This document shows, one piece after another, positions 16,569 through 25,599 of a DNA stretch of 64,000 nt; positions within the stretch are counted from its first letter, which is position 1; every line of letters starts with the position of its first letter. Position numbers and translations under genes: made by a program. The notes below the pieces were generated by a model. It did not search any database. It was not told where the DNA came from and saw only the letters and a program-made list of their open reading frames with translations. The stretch is from contig SVFK01000007.1 in assembly GCA_015056915.1 (NCBI GenBank), positions 1 to 64,000 on the forward strand, written 5' to 3'. This stretch comes from Lachnospiraceae bacterium. Its GTDB lineage: Bacteria > Bacillota > Clostridia > Lachnospirales > Lachnospiraceae.

Positions 16569-17078
16569 ATGGCTCAATATCAAAGATCGGAATATCTGGT
16601 CCTCTCAGATAAAATATATGTTTGCCGGCAGCAAAAGAAAATGCTGGAGGAGCGACTGGAGAAAACAGAATTTCAATACAAATGTGTTCCGCAACAAAAG
16701 GATTATTATTCCATGGAAGTAAAGAGCGGCATGTTAAGTGATATTGTTTTCGCAGTTGCAGGAATTGCTGCAGGAATTAGTATGTTCTATTGTTTGGGTA
16801 TCTTAATCCGTGGCAGCGCAGCCGACAATAAAAGTGCCGGAATTGCAGGAATCGTATTTTTACTGTCCCTTTTAATTTTTTCCTATGCGGGGATTCACTG
16901 CATTTCCAATTGGAGCAAGAAATTTCAGTATATGTCAAAAATGCATCATATAGATGAACAACAGGAGAGTATGTATATTCAAATAACTCAGCTCAAGGAT
17001 AAAATAGAGAAGCTGGATGAAGAAATACAGGAGTATGAAAGGAGATTGTGCCATGAGATTTCTGGAGATTTTAAATGA
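16569..17078 (+). CDS. Membrane protein with flanking coiled coils, unknown function
   Basis: I chose ATG 16569, which has GAAAGGA at 16554-16560. Upstream in-frame sequence overlaps the divergent gene's promoter region and looks non-coding. The 169-residue product has an N-terminal coiled coil (about 10-45), two membrane helices (about 58-82 and 92-112) and a C-terminal acidic coiled coil (about 125-165, TQLKDKIEKLDEEIQEYERR). No family is recognised. Its 3' end overlaps the start of the MgtC gene by 26 bases, so translation is probably coupled. Confidence 0.65.
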   Translation: MAQYQRSEYLVLSDKIYVCRQQKKMLEERLEKTEFQYKCVPQQKDYYSMEVKSGMLSDIVFAVAGIAAGISMFYCLGILIRGSAADNKSAGIAGIVFLLSLLIFSYAGIHCISNWSKKFQYMSKMHHIDEQQESMYIQITQLKDKIEKLDEEIQEYERRLCHEISGDFK

Positions 17079-17769
17079 ATTTAATGTAACATCTGTGGTT
17101 GTCCGTATTCTGCTGGCAATGCTATTGGGAGGCTGTATTGGAATTGAGCGCGAAAAGAGCAAAAGACCGGCAGGTTTTCGTACACACATTTTAGTGTGTG
17201 TGGGCTCCTGCATGACGGCTTTAATCGGGTTGTTTGTATGGAATCAGGTAGGAGCTGTGACAGACCCCTTACGTGTTTCTGCACAGGTGATTTCCGGCAT
17301 CGGTTTCTTAGGTGTGGGAACCATTCTTGTAAAGGAGCATGACCATATTACCGGTCTCACTACGGCAGCAGGACTGTGGACTACGGCGGCAATCGGCATT
17401 GCCTGTGGTTACGGCTTCTATATCGGCGCACTGCTTGCCACCCTGGTGGTTGCAGTTACAGCTGCAATTTTATTTAAATTTGAAGCAAGAGGCCGGAAAA
17501 AGAATCGTAAAATTGCTTTATATGCGGAAATAGAGGGAACATCGCTGTTAAATGAATACATAGACTGGTTTACGCAGGAATTGAAAGCGCGCAATGTTAT
17601 TGTTGTGGCACCACGAACTGCCATGAGCGGCAATGTGGGATTGGAGATTGTGTTACCGCAGGCCGGAAATGAGGATATTAAGACAGTGTTGGAGACCATA
17701 AGAGGCAAAGAAGGCATCCTGTTTGCACTGGAGAGTGTAAAGAGGGAGAAAGAGTATGCGGGAAGGTGA
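17053..17769 (+). CDS. MgtC/SapB family membrane protein
   Basis: I chose ATG 17053, which has AAAGGAG at 17039-17044. The N-terminal 130 residues are the MgtC/SapB domain: RILLAMLLGGCIGIEREKS, RPAGFRTHILVCVGS, VISGIGFLGVGTILV and TTAAGLWTTAAIGIACGYG, with about four or five membrane helices. The C-terminal part (about 155-238) is a small cytoplasmic ACT-like alpha/beta domain. MgtC modulates magnesium homeostasis and ATP synthase activity in pathogens. In Firmicutes the role is mostly unknown. It overlaps the preceding coiled-coil membrane protein gene and is followed after 3 bases by an unknown gene, forming a three-gene unit. Confidence 0.9.
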   Translation: MRFLEILNEFNVTSVVVRILLAMLLGGCIGIEREKSKRPAGFRTHILVCVGSCMTALIGLFVWNQVGAVTDPLRVSAQVISGIGFLGVGTILVKEHDHITGLTTAAGLWTTAAIGIACGYGFYIGALLATLVVAVTAAILFKFEARGRKKNRKIALYAEIEGTSLLNEYIDWFTQELKARNVIVVAPRTAMSGNVGLEIVLPQAGNEDIKTVLETIRGKEGILFALESVKREKEYAGR

Positions 17770-17772
17770 CAA

Positions 17773-18747
17773 ATGAAAAAGAGAATTGCATATATCGGAC
17801 TATCCTATCCATTGTTATACGACTACGCGAATCAGGCTTCCCCTTCTCAAAATGATATCAGTGATTCACCCAATCCCATTATCGAAAGTCCCATGGGGCT
17901 CATGATTTTGTATGATGAATTGTGGTTTTTGTGTGAAAGCCTGTGTCCTAATAACATGCGTAAATTATGTTATGTAAAGTTTGTGGATAAAGAGTTTCCT
18001 GATTTGTATTATGAAGGTGCGGAGGACTTTATTACAGATATTAATTTAAAAATAGAATCGGACAGAGGACTTTCCTATGCGGAAATTCTGAAAAGAATGA
18101 ATCTGCAACAGCGAAATGGACTAGATGTCCATACCCATTTACTCAGAATCGGTAATTACGAAACAAGTGCAAGGAGTGGGGAGGATAAACTGGCTTTTGA
18201 TTTATATATACTGGAAGCATTGCAGGAAATAAGTGACTGTGAGATAGAGTTGATTGCAAACAGCCGCTTCTGTCTGAGAGACTTTGAGCCATCCAACAAA
18301 GCCCCCCGGTTGGTAGAGAAAATAGTAATTCCTAATATCCCTAATTATCTTCAAGTAGACGGCCCCTATGATCCGTGTATGGAGGTTCTGCGGAATCATG
18401 AGTATATTACCGACTTTAGAAAATGGGTAACGGACAATCACAATACTATTCAGCGTAGCGAAATTGATGACATGTGTGAGAGTGTCCAGCGAACGATAGA
18501 AGAAACACAGAAGAAGGTTTTTAACAAGTATTTAAAGGATAATGATAAATATGCTTTTTTTGCATCCAGCGGAAAGACGATGCTAAAAACCAACATTGGC
18601 CTGTTAAGCGGTGGTTTCTCTGTGGTGGATGCTCTTTTGGGCATTACCGTGCAGGGTAAAAAGACACTGGAAGCCAACAAGCACAGGTGGCAGGGCTTTG
18701 TGGTGAATTCCCGGGATATTGCAGAGGCTAGCAAGATATCTCTTTAA
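17773..18747 (+). CDS. Hypothetical soluble protein of 324 residues
   Basis: I do not recognise the family. The protein opens with a strand (KKRIAYIGLSYPLLYDY), then SPMGLMILYDELWFLCESLCP. It has a mixed alpha/beta middle and a C-terminal helical part with a Gly/Ser-rich hydrophobic stretch (about 277-297, GLLSGGFSVVDALLGITVQG) that could touch a membrane. The start lies 3 bases after the MgtC stop, so it is co-transcribed. A strong terminator follows. No catalytic motif can be named with confidence. Confidence 0.55.
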   Translation: MKKRIAYIGLSYPLLYDYANQASPSQNDISDSPNPIIESPMGLMILYDELWFLCESLCPNNMRKLCYVKFVDKEFPDLYYEGAEDFITDINLKIESDRGLSYAEILKRMNLQQRNGLDVHTHLLRIGNYETSARSGEDKLAFDLYILEALQEISDCEIELIANSRFCLRDFEPSNKAPRLVEKIVIPNIPNYLQVDGPYDPCMEVLRNHEYITDFRKWVTDNHNTIQRSEIDDMCESVQRTIEETQKKVFNKYLKDNDKYAFFASSGKTMLKTNIGLLSGGFSVVDALLGITVQGKKTLEANKHRWQGFVVNSRDIAEASKISL

Positions 18748-18765
18748 TGAGGGACTTGGTTAAGA

Positions 18766-18824
18766 AAAGCCGTCTGTTTTGAAGGAGCACTCTCGTGAGT
18801 GAAAGCTTCAAAATAGACGGCTTT
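18766..18824 (+). terminator. Rho-independent terminator with long stem
   Basis: AAAGCCGTCT-TTTTGAAG (from 18766) pairs with CTTCAAAA-AGACGGCTTT (to 18824), and a small inner hairpin CACTC/GAGTG caps it. The stem is more than 18 base pairs and ends the MgtC operon. Confidence 0.75.
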
Positions 18825-18905
18825 AGTATGTAAATAAAGAAATGCAGCATACTACATTGTAATAAAGAGAAAAGGTGTCACTTAAGACACAGAAGGAGAA
18901 AAAGT

Positions 18906-20840
18906 ATGCAAAATCATTTAAAAGATCAGACCAGTCCTTATTTGTTGCAGCATGCTCATAATCCGGTGAATTGGTATCCCTGGTGTGATGAAGCCTTTGA
19001 ACATGCAAGGCAGGAGGATAAGCCGGTGTTCTTAAGTATCGGCTACAGTACCTGTCACTGGTGCCATGTTATGGCTCATGAAAGCTTCGAGGATACAGAG
19101 ATTGCAGAGCTTCTAAATCAACATTTCATTTCCATAAAGGTGGACAAGGAGGAGCGTCCTGATATCGATAGTATTTACATGTCTGTATGTCAGGCATTTA
19201 CAGGTAGCGGCGGTTGGCCTACGACCATTTTTATGACACCGGCTCAGAAGCCCTTTTTTGCAGGAACCTATTTCCCTAAGAATGCCCGATATGGGCAGAT
19301 GGGTTTTCGAGATCTGCTTTTGGCAATCAGTGAAGCGTGGAATACGGATAGAGAGGATTTGCTTTCGGCAGCGGAGGAAATGATTTCCTATTTAAGTAAG
19401 AAGGAAAGGGCAACAAATATCACCTCAAGGGAAAAGCTTATCACAACAGCCTATTCCCTTTACAAGCGAAGCTTTGATGAAGAATACGGAGGCTTTGGGC
19501 AGGCACCCAAATTCCCTGCGCCCCATAATCTGTTGTTTTTAATGCGCCATTATGAAAAAACGAAGGACGAGACTGCTATGAAAAAGGTGGAGAAAACATT
19601 GCAGCAAATGTATCGTGGCGGAATGTTTGACCATATTGGCGGTGGCTTCAGCCGATATTCCACAGACCCATATTTTCTGGTTCCGCATTTTGAGAAAATG
19701 CTTTATGACAATGCCCTTTTGATACTTGCCTATTGTAAGGCGTATCAGCTGACCGGAAGTCAGGTATATCGCAGGGTGGCAGAGAAAACGGCTGCTTATA
19801 TTCTGCGGGAAATGACGGATTCGGAAGGGGGCTTTTATTGCGCGCAGGATGCAGACAGTGAAGGGGTAGAGGGCAAATACTATCTGTTTGAACCCGAAGA
19901 AATCATTAAACTCCTGGGAGAAGAGGCAGGGAAAGAGTTTAATCAATATTTTGATATTACTGAAAGGGGTAACTTTGAAGGAATGAGCATTCCGAATCTA
20001 TTCAAGACCCACCAGGAATGCGGTATTGCAGACGATACACTACAGCGTATCTATAATTATCGAAAAAGCAGGTATCAACTGCACTTAGATGACAAGATTC
20101 TGACCTCCTGGAATGCGCTTATGATTGCTGCCATGTGCCATCTATATCGCATTACCGAAAAGGAAGCTTATCTTGATGCGGCAGTAAAAGCTCAGAATTT
20201 TATTGAAAGTAAGCTTTGTGAGGGTGATATCCTATATGTCAGCTATCGGGAAGGCAAACGTGGCGGAAGAGGTTTTTTGGATGACTATGCTAATGAAATA
20301 TTTGCGTTACTTGCGCTGTACGAGGCAACCTTAGAAATGTCTTATTTGGAGAAAGCACAATATGTGTGTCAGAAGGCGCTTGCTGATTTCTATGATGATG
20401 AGCAGGGCGGATTCTACTTGTACGGAAGTGAAAATGAGCAGTTGATTTTGCAACCCAAGGAAACCTATGACGGTGCCGTTCCCAGCGGCAATTCCATGAT
20501 GGCATATAATCTGGTGAGGCTCTATCTGCTGACGGACCAAGCATGGTTGAAAGAAAAGGCAGAGCAGCAGCTTTCGTTTATGAGCAGAGAGGCCGGTCAC
20601 TATCCTCCGGGCTTTGCTATGTTTCTGGTAGCATTGTGGGATTATATTGATTCACCTGACAAGACAACGGTGGTAAGCAAGGACCGCGCGGAGCTTACAA
20701 ATCTGGCTTGCAGAATTCCACTGGATACTGTGGTACGTGTAATGGAGAGTCCCACCAAGGACTATCCGCTATTAAATGACAGAACCACCTATTATGTGTG
20801 TACAGGTCGCAGTTGTCAGCCACCGACTAACGAATATTAG
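18906..20840 (+). CDS. YyaL/DUF255 thioredoxin-fold and six-hairpin protein
   Basis: A 644-residue protein with the full layout of the conserved YyaL (spermatogenesis-associated protein 20-like) family. The N-terminal thioredoxin-like domain contains [20 protein letters not shown] and the signature [14 protein letters not shown] (Cys at about 57 and 60). A long (alpha/alpha)6 barrel region related to N-acylglucosamine 2-epimerases follows (about 175-560), including [13 protein letters not shown] and [12 protein letters not shown]. Length matches the usual 600-680 residues at this end of the family. Its biochemical role is unsettled. SD AGAAGGAGAAAAA is at 18891-18903. Its stop overlaps the stop region of the convergent TspO gene by 4 bases. 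Confidence 0.9.
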   Translation: MQNHLKDQTSPYLLQHAHNPVNWYPWCDEAFEHARQEDKPVFLSIGYSTCHWCHVMAHESFEDTEIAELLNQHFISIKVDKEERPDIDSIYMSVCQAFTGSGGWPTTIFMTPAQKPFFAGTYFPKNARYGQMGFRDLLLAISEAWNTDREDLLSAAEEMISYLSKKERATNITSREKLITTAYSLYKRSFDEEYGGFGQAPKFPAPHNLLFLMRHYEKTKDETAMKKVEKTLQQMYRGGMFDHIGGGFSRYSTDPYFLVPHFEKMLYDNALLILAYCKAYQLTGSQVYRRVAEKTAAYILREMTDSEGGFYCAQDADSEGVEGKYYLFEPEEIIKLLGEEAGKEFNQYFDITERGNFEGMSIPNLFKTHQECGIADDTLQRIYNYRKSRYQLHLDDKILTSWNALMIAAMCHLYRITEKEAYLDAAVKAQNFIESKLCEGDILYVSYREGKRGGRGFLDDYANEIFALLALYEATLEMSYLEKAQYVCQKALADFYDDEQGGFYLYGSENEQLILQPKETYDGAVPSGNSMMAYNLVRLYLLTDQAWLKEKAEQQLSFMSREAGHYPPGFAMFLVALWDYIDSPDKTTVVSKDRAELTNLACRIPLDTVVRVMESPTKDYPLLNDRTTYYVCTGRSCQPPTNEY

Positions 20841-21220
20841 TTCAAAAGGAATATTCCGAGATTTAAGTATCCGGCAAAGGTTACCCATATCAGATAGGGT
20901 ATCAAAAGGTATGCTGCCGGTTTTGAAATGCGGAAGAATAAAATAATCGTATCAAGGATAAGTACCCACAGAAGTATCAGCCAAAAAAAGGAAAAGAGAT
21001 ACCATCTGAGGTTGAAGAAAAATATTGACCAGAAAAAATTAACAGCAAGCTGTAAAGCGTAAACCGTGAGGGCATTATTAATATCCTCGCGGTTTGCATT
21101 TGCAGAGAATATTAAGTAGGAAGCAATACCCATCAGCGTATATAATATGGTCCAAACGATGGGAAATAGGAACCCCGGTGGCGACAGGGGTGGCTTATTA
21201 AGCTGTTCAAACAGCATCAT
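20837..21220 (-). CDS. TspO/MBR family protein lacking the first membrane helix
   Basis: The family core is clear: [43 protein letters not shown], and [16 protein letters not shown] with the conserved W-x-x-F/Y-A-x-x-LN. TspO proteins bind porphyrins and are normally about 155 residues with five membrane helices. This one is 127 residues and begins directly at the loop after helix 1. On the minus strand an in-frame TAA lies 6 bases before the ATG, and only about 85 bases separate it from the divergent gene, so helix 1 is truly absent. Four helices remain. It may be a decayed or functionally altered TspO. Confidence 0.8.
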   Translation of the reverse strand: MMLFEQLNKPPLSPPGFLFPIVWTILYTLMGIASYLIFSANANREDINNALTVYALQLAVNFFWSIFFFNLRWYLFSFFWLILLWVLILDTIILFFRISKPAAYLLIPYLIWVTFAGYLNLGIFLLN

Positions 21221-21305
21221 GTTTCTTTATTTATATGATGAATGTTTCCGAAATATGAGGTAAATACTGATATATATAATATTTTGTAAAGAGAGGTATA
21301 TCATT

Positions 21306-21740
21306 ATGGAGATGAAGGATACGGTAAAACTATTGAAGGAATGTGATGCGGGAACCAAAATGGCGGTGTCTTCTATTGATGAAGTCCTGGAACAGGTAAA
21401 GGGAACAGAGATGAAGCAGCTGTTGCAGGAGAGCAAAAATCATCATGAAAAGCTCGGAAATGAAATCCACGCCTTGCTAAATAGTCATAATTCGGAAGAG
21501 AAGGACCCCAATCCTATGGCAAAGGGTATGTCCTGGATGAAAACAAACATGAAGCTGTCCATGGATAACAGCGATGCCACAGTAGCGGATTTGATTACGG
21601 ATGGTTGCAATATGGGTGTGAAATCTCTGAACCGGTATCTGAATCAGTATAAGGCGGCGGATGACACTTCAAAGGAAATCTGCGGCAGACTCATATCTAT
21701 TGAGGAACAGCTGTGTAAGGATTTGCGGGAATATTTATAA
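21306..21740 (+). CDS. Ferritin-like four-helix protein (DUF2383-like)
   Basis: A 144-residue, all-helical soluble protein: DTVKLLKECDAGTKMAVSSIDEVLEQVK, a second helix with NHHEKLGNEIHALL, then ADLITDGCNMGVKSLNRYL and a last amphipathic helix. The arrangement and length fit the DUF2383/PA2169 bacterioferritin-like group. A full set of E-x-x-H iron ligands is not evident, so ferroxidase function is not claimed. SD AGAGAGG precedes ATG 21306. It is divergent from tspO with a shared 85-base intergenic region containing TATAAT at 21275-21280. Confidence 0.6.
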   Translation: MEMKDTVKLLKECDAGTKMAVSSIDEVLEQVKGTEMKQLLQESKNHHEKLGNEIHALLNSHNSEEKDPNPMAKGMSWMKTNMKLSMDNSDATVADLITDGCNMGVKSLNRYLNQYKAADDTSKEICGRLISIEEQLCKDLREYL

Positions 21741-21833
21741 TCAATCATAAGGCAGCTGCAGAGGTCAAAGTATGTTATAATAGACTATAACTATAAGAGA
21801 AAAAATGTCAGTTGTACGGATAAGGAGAAAAGG

Positions 21834-22559
21834 ATGCTAAAAGCTTTTATCCCACGGCATGTTTCCAATGGAGTATTTCTGTGGGTATGGAATATCATAA
21901 GCAGGGTATATAGAATTACCAATCGGAGAGTTCAACAGAACCGAATAAGCAATGAGGCGGTTTTGTTGAACAATCCTGATTCCGGCGAGGTAAGGAATTT
22001 TTTTATTCCCAATACCTACATTGAAAATCAAAGCCAGTGGAACCGGATATGCTTTGGAAGGAAATATCAAATATCATACTGCGGCTGTGAGGTGATAGCC
22101 GTATACAACGCGCTTTTATCTCTGGGGGAGCAGATGTCCGGTGAGAGAATGGTGGAATTAATTAGCTTCTTTGAGAAGAAGGGTGCTACGTTAGGAGGGA
22201 AATTAGGCATATCACCTAAGGCGGCATATGATTATTTTCGATTATGTGGCTATAAAGTGACAATGCTTCATCAAATAAATGAGGAAACGATAAATGCAAT
22301 CGGTGTGAGCAGTGACACGGTGATTGTAACAGCATATAACAATAAACGTAATATCTTGAAAGGGCTACATACAGTAAATATTTCCAAAGATGACGACCAC
22401 AGGTACTATATTCATAACGGCTATCGGGTTAAAACAGATAGTGATAATAATAAGATATACACGGCATCCTCTCCATACAGAAATCTGGCGGAGGCAGTGG
22501 CCAATATTTCCGGAAAAAGGTCGGCATCTATTTGCATAATTGCAATAAATAGGCTATGA
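21834..22559 (+). CDS. C39-like cysteine peptidase fold protein (putative)
   Basis: The central segment SYCGCEVIAVYNALLSLG (about residues 81-98) is what papain-like C39/BtrH-type proteins show around the catalytic Cys. A candidate His follows in KGLHTVNISKDDDHRYYIHNG (His181, or His190/His194). There is no signal peptide, and the N-terminus is basic and weakly hydrophobic. Comparable proteins are seen in Lachnospiraceae, but I cannot name a substrate. The last codon overlaps the longest possible start of the NhaC gene, so co-transcription is likely. SD AAGGAGAAAAGG precedes ATG. Confidence 0.5.
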   Translation: MLKAFIPRHVSNGVFLWVWNIISRVYRITNRRVQQNRISNEAVLLNNPDSGEVRNFFIPNTYIENQSQWNRICFGRKYQISYCGCEVIAVYNALLSLGEQMSGERMVELISFFEKKGATLGGKLGISPKAAYDYFRLCGYKVTMLHQINEETINAIGVSSDTVIVTAYNNKRNILKGLHTVNISKDDDHRYYIHNGYRVKTDSDNNKIYTASSPYRNLAEAVANISGKRSASICIIAINRL

Positions 22560-22591
22560 TAAAGAAAGCAGAATTAGGAGGACAAAAGAGT

Positions 22592-23908
22592 ATGAAAAAG
22601 GCAAATTACAAAGCACTTCTTCCCATAGGGGTGTTTTTGGTATTGTATCTGGGACTGGGTATTCTGTTTGAATACATTTTAAAGATTTCCATGGGATTTT
22701 ACAGTATTCCCATTGTGGTAATTTTTCTGGTGGCGCTATTGGTGGCCTGCCTTCAGAATCCCAAGCTGAAATTCGACGACAAGCTTGCCATTATGGCAAA
22801 GGGCGTGGGTGATAAAAACATTATTACCATGGTACTTATTTTTATGGTAGCAGGCATCTTTGTAGGTGTGGTAGGAAGGAGTAGTGCCGAGAGTGTGGCG
22901 TATTTTGTACTCTCCTTTATTCCCGCAAGATTTGCTGTTCTGGTGCTTTTTGTGGTGAGTGCATTTGTATCTCTTGCCATGGGAACCTCTGTGGGAACGA
23001 TTACTCTGATTGCTCCCATTGCCATAGCGGTAGCAGACAGTTCAGGCTTTGGTGTACCCTTGTGTATCGGTTCCGTAGTGGGCGGCGCCATGTTTGGTGA
23101 CAACCTCTCCTTCATATCGGATACCACAATTGCGGCTTGTAACGGACAAGGCTGTGCCATGAAGGACAAATTCCGTGAAAACTTCTGGATTGCAATGCCT
23201 GCAGCTATCGCGACTTTGATTGTAATATTAGTGCAATCCCTTGGTGCTGATGTGGGAGAAGCTGTTATCGGCGAGTATAACTTAATACAGGTGATTCCGT
23301 ATTTATTGGTATTAGTGGGTGGTATTATCGGAATCAATGTATTTGTGGTATTGATAATCGGTATCGTCTGCGGCGCGGTAATTATGCTTGCCACAGGTGC
23401 CACTGCCGCAACGGAGCTACTTGCCAATATGGGCTCCGGCGTATCGGGAATGTTTGAAACAGCCATGGTAGCCATTCTGGTAGCTGCGATTTGTGCTTTG
23501 ATAGGAGAATACGGTGGATTTACCGCTTTGCTTCAGCTGATTAAGAAGGTCTTTAAAGGTACGAAGGGCGGTAAATTAGGTATGGGTCTCTTGGTAGGAG
23601 CCATGGATATCGCAACTGCCAATAACACGGTAGCAATCGTTATGGCCAACCCCATTGCCAGAGAAATGTCGGAGGACTATGGAATCTCCCCCAGAAAAGC
23701 GGCATCCGTTCTGGACACCTTCTCCTGTATTTTTCAGGGAATTATTCCCTATGGTGCCCAGATGCTGGTGGCGGTGTCGGTAGCCGCCGAGTTAGGACAT
23801 GCCGTATCCGCATTCCAGATTATTCCCAACTTAATATATCCCTTTATGCTCTTGCTCAGTTCCCTTGTATTCGTATTCCTGATACCTGAGAAAAAAGGAG
23901 ATAAATAA
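22592..23908 (+). CDS. NhaC-family Na+/H+ antiporter
   Basis: I chose ATG 22592, with AGGAGG at 22577-22582, rather than the longer frame from 22556. The product has 438 residues and about 11-12 membrane helices. Family signatures include MVAGIFVGVVGRSSAES, TSVGTITLIAPIAIAVA, GGAMFGDNLSFISDTTIAAC (the conserved GDNLSFISDTT motif) and TANNTVAIVMANPIA. These transporters exchange Na+ for H+, or in some cases organic anions. It follows the C39-like gene directly and is followed by a 103-base hairpin element. Confidence 0.88.
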   Translation: MKKANYKALLPIGVFLVLYLGLGILFEYILKISMGFYSIPIVVIFLVALLVACLQNPKLKFDDKLAIMAKGVGDKNIITMVLIFMVAGIFVGVVGRSSAESVAYFVLSFIPARFAVLVLFVVSAFVSLAMGTSVGTITLIAPIAIAVADSSGFGVPLCIGSVVGGAMFGDNLSFISDTTIAACNGQGCAMKDKFRENFWIAMPAAIATLIVILVQSLGADVGEAVIGEYNLIQVIPYLLVLVGGIIGINVFVVLIIGIVCGAVIMLATGATAATELLANMGSGVSGMFETAMVAILVAAICALIGEYGGFTALLQLIKKVFKGTKGGKLGMGLLVGAMDIATANNTVAIVMANPIAREMSEDYGISPRKAASVLDTFSCIFQGIIPYGAQMLVAVSVAAELGHAVSAFQIIPNLIYPFMLLLSSLVFVFLIPEKKGDK

Positions 23909-23912
23909 CTTG

Positions 23913-24015
23913 CAAGTGCTGCCGGCTGGAGCCTCCGCGCATGGGTGTATATGGTTTGCGGCTGCGGAGCAAACCATATACACCCATGTGCGGAGGCTCC
24001 AGCCGGCAGCACTTG
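23913..24015. repeat. Long palindromic hairpin element (47-base arms)
   Basis: Arm 23913-23959 is the reverse complement of arm 23969-24015, with a single difference that would be a G-U pair in RNA, around a 9-base loop (GGCTGCGGA). The structure is far longer than a terminator and has no U-tract. The GTTTGCGGCTGCG at the loop side also occurs at 61438-61450 inside another palindromic element, so they may be members of one repeat family. It lies between nhaC and the GH51 gene. Confidence 0.9.
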
Positions 24016-24070
24016 AAACTTGGAGCCCCATTACAAATGAAACAGGACTATATAACGAGGAGGAAGTATC

Positions 24071-25579
24071 ATGTACAGAATTGATAGTGAACGGGTAATT
24101 GGAGAGAGAAGTAATTTGTTGTACGGACACTTTATGGAGCACTTTCATCGTCAGATATATGATGGGATATATGATGTGAAGCATCCCCTGGCGGACAAGG
24201 ACGGATTTCGCAAGGACGTAGTGGATGCCATGAAGAAGATTAAGGTGCCCATTATCCGATGGCCGGGCGGCTGTTTTGTGTCCTCCTACCATTGGAAAAA
24301 AGCCGTGGGGGAGAAGCGGACTCCTTTCTTTGACAAGGCATGGCGCGTTGAGGACCCCAATTCCTTTGGCACCGATGAATTTATCAAAATGTGTAAAGCT
24401 ATCGGGTGCGAACCCTATATTTGTACCAACGCCGGAACAGGCACTGCGGAAGAAATGAGTGACTGGGTAGAATACTGTAATCTGGAGACAGAAGGTGAAT
24501 ACGCTAAATGGCGTATTGCAAACGGTTATGAGGAGCCTCATAAGGTACGTTATTGGAGCATCGGTAATGAGAATTATGGTGGCTGGGAAATCGGTGCAAA
24601 GGATGCCAAGGAGTGGGGCAGACTGGTGCTGGAGTCAGCAAAAATGATGAAGCATGTGGACCCTACGATAGAATTGTCGGCAGCAGCTATTGCAGACGTG
24701 GACTGGAATATGAACCTCCTGCAAAACTGCGGCACGCGTCTGGATTGGATTTCCTTACATAAATATTGGAATTTGATGCCGGAAGAAAATGATTTTGCAA
24801 CCTACGAGGAAAGCATGGCTTATACTAATGATTTGGATACTGAGATTCGCAAGGTAAGAGGCTTACTCTCCGCGCTGGGTCTGGAAAAGGATATCAAGAT
24901 TGCTTATGATGAATGGAATCTCCGCGGCTGGCATCATCCGGGGGTACATTCCGTGAAGCAGGCTGTAAATAAAGAAGACTACATCCTTCCCAGAGACAAG
25001 AATGACCGTAATCAGGATTATACAATGGCAGATGCTGTGTTTACTGCCTGCTTCCTAAATACGCTGAACCGCAACTGCGATATTGTCAAAATGGCTAATT
25101 TTGCCCCCATAGTAAATACCAGAGGCTGTATTTATACATGGGAAGGTGGAATTGTACTGAGAAGTACTTATCATGTATTTGACCTTTACGTGAATTATCT
25201 GGGAGAAGAGATTTTGGATATGTGGAATCCTGAGTCACCGAAGCAGATGGCGGTAAAGCATAAGGCGGGACACATGGAGACGGTTGATGTGTTGGATGTA
25301 CTTGCCACCAGAAAAAGAGATGAGAACATCATTGCCGTGGCGGCAATCAATAAGAGTGCCATGGAAGAGGTATCACTGGAAATGTCATTTACCAACGATG
25401 ACAGAATCGGGGAATACCGTATTTGTACGGTAAACGGTCCTGACGTCAATTCCTACAATGATGTGAATCTCAATCAGGTTCAGCTTACAGAGGGAACGTG
25501 GCAGAGAATGGATGAAAAGGACATTTCCATTCCGTTACAGCCACATTCCGTTAATGTCATACAGTTTAAGTACAATTAA
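24071..25579 (+). CDS. abfA: GH51 alpha-L-arabinofuranosidase (intact)
   Basis: A 502-residue cytoplasmic protein. The GH51 TIM barrel carries IRWPGGCFVSSYHWKKAVG, the acid/base Glu167 in IGNENYGG, and the nucleophile Glu281 in YDEWNLRGWHHPG. A C-terminal beta-sandwich follows. These enzymes remove terminal alpha-L-arabinofuranosyl groups from arabinan or arabinoxylan oligosaccharides. SD GAGGAGGAAG lies at 24057-24066. It shares the layout of the broken copy at 6445-7971 but the two are clearly diverged (DVKHPLADKDGF here, DPGNPLSDEDGQ there). It is probably the functional partner of the arabino-oligosaccharide transporter downstream. Confidence 0.92.
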   Translation: MYRIDSERVIGERSNLLYGHFMEHFHRQIYDGIYDVKHPLADKDGFRKDVVDAMKKIKVPIIRWPGGCFVSSYHWKKAVGEKRTPFFDKAWRVEDPNSFGTDEFIKMCKAIGCEPYICTNAGTGTAEEMSDWVEYCNLETEGEYAKWRIANGYEEPHKVRYWSIGNENYGGWEIGAKDAKEWGRLVLESAKMMKHVDPTIELSAAAIADVDWNMNLLQNCGTRLDWISLHKYWNLMPEENDFATYEESMAYTNDLDTEIRKVRGLLSALGLEKDIKIAYDEWNLRGWHHPGVHSVKQAVNKEDYILPRDKNDRNQDYTMADAVFTACFLNTLNRNCDIVKMANFAPIVNTRGCIYTWEGGIVLRSTYHVFDLYVNYLGEEILDMWNPESPKQMAVKHKAGHMETVDVLDVLATRKRDENIIAVAAINKSAMEEVSLEMSFTNDDRIGEYRICTVNGPDVNSYNDVNLNQVQLTEGTWQRMDEKDISIPLQPHSVNVIQFKYN

Positions 25580-25599
25580 ATTAAGAAATAAGACAAGCA

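Noticed and set aside
22753..23475. 240-codon minus-strand ORF
   Set aside because: Shadow of the NhaC gene; composition is Thr/Ala/Ile-rich as expected for an antisense membrane gene.
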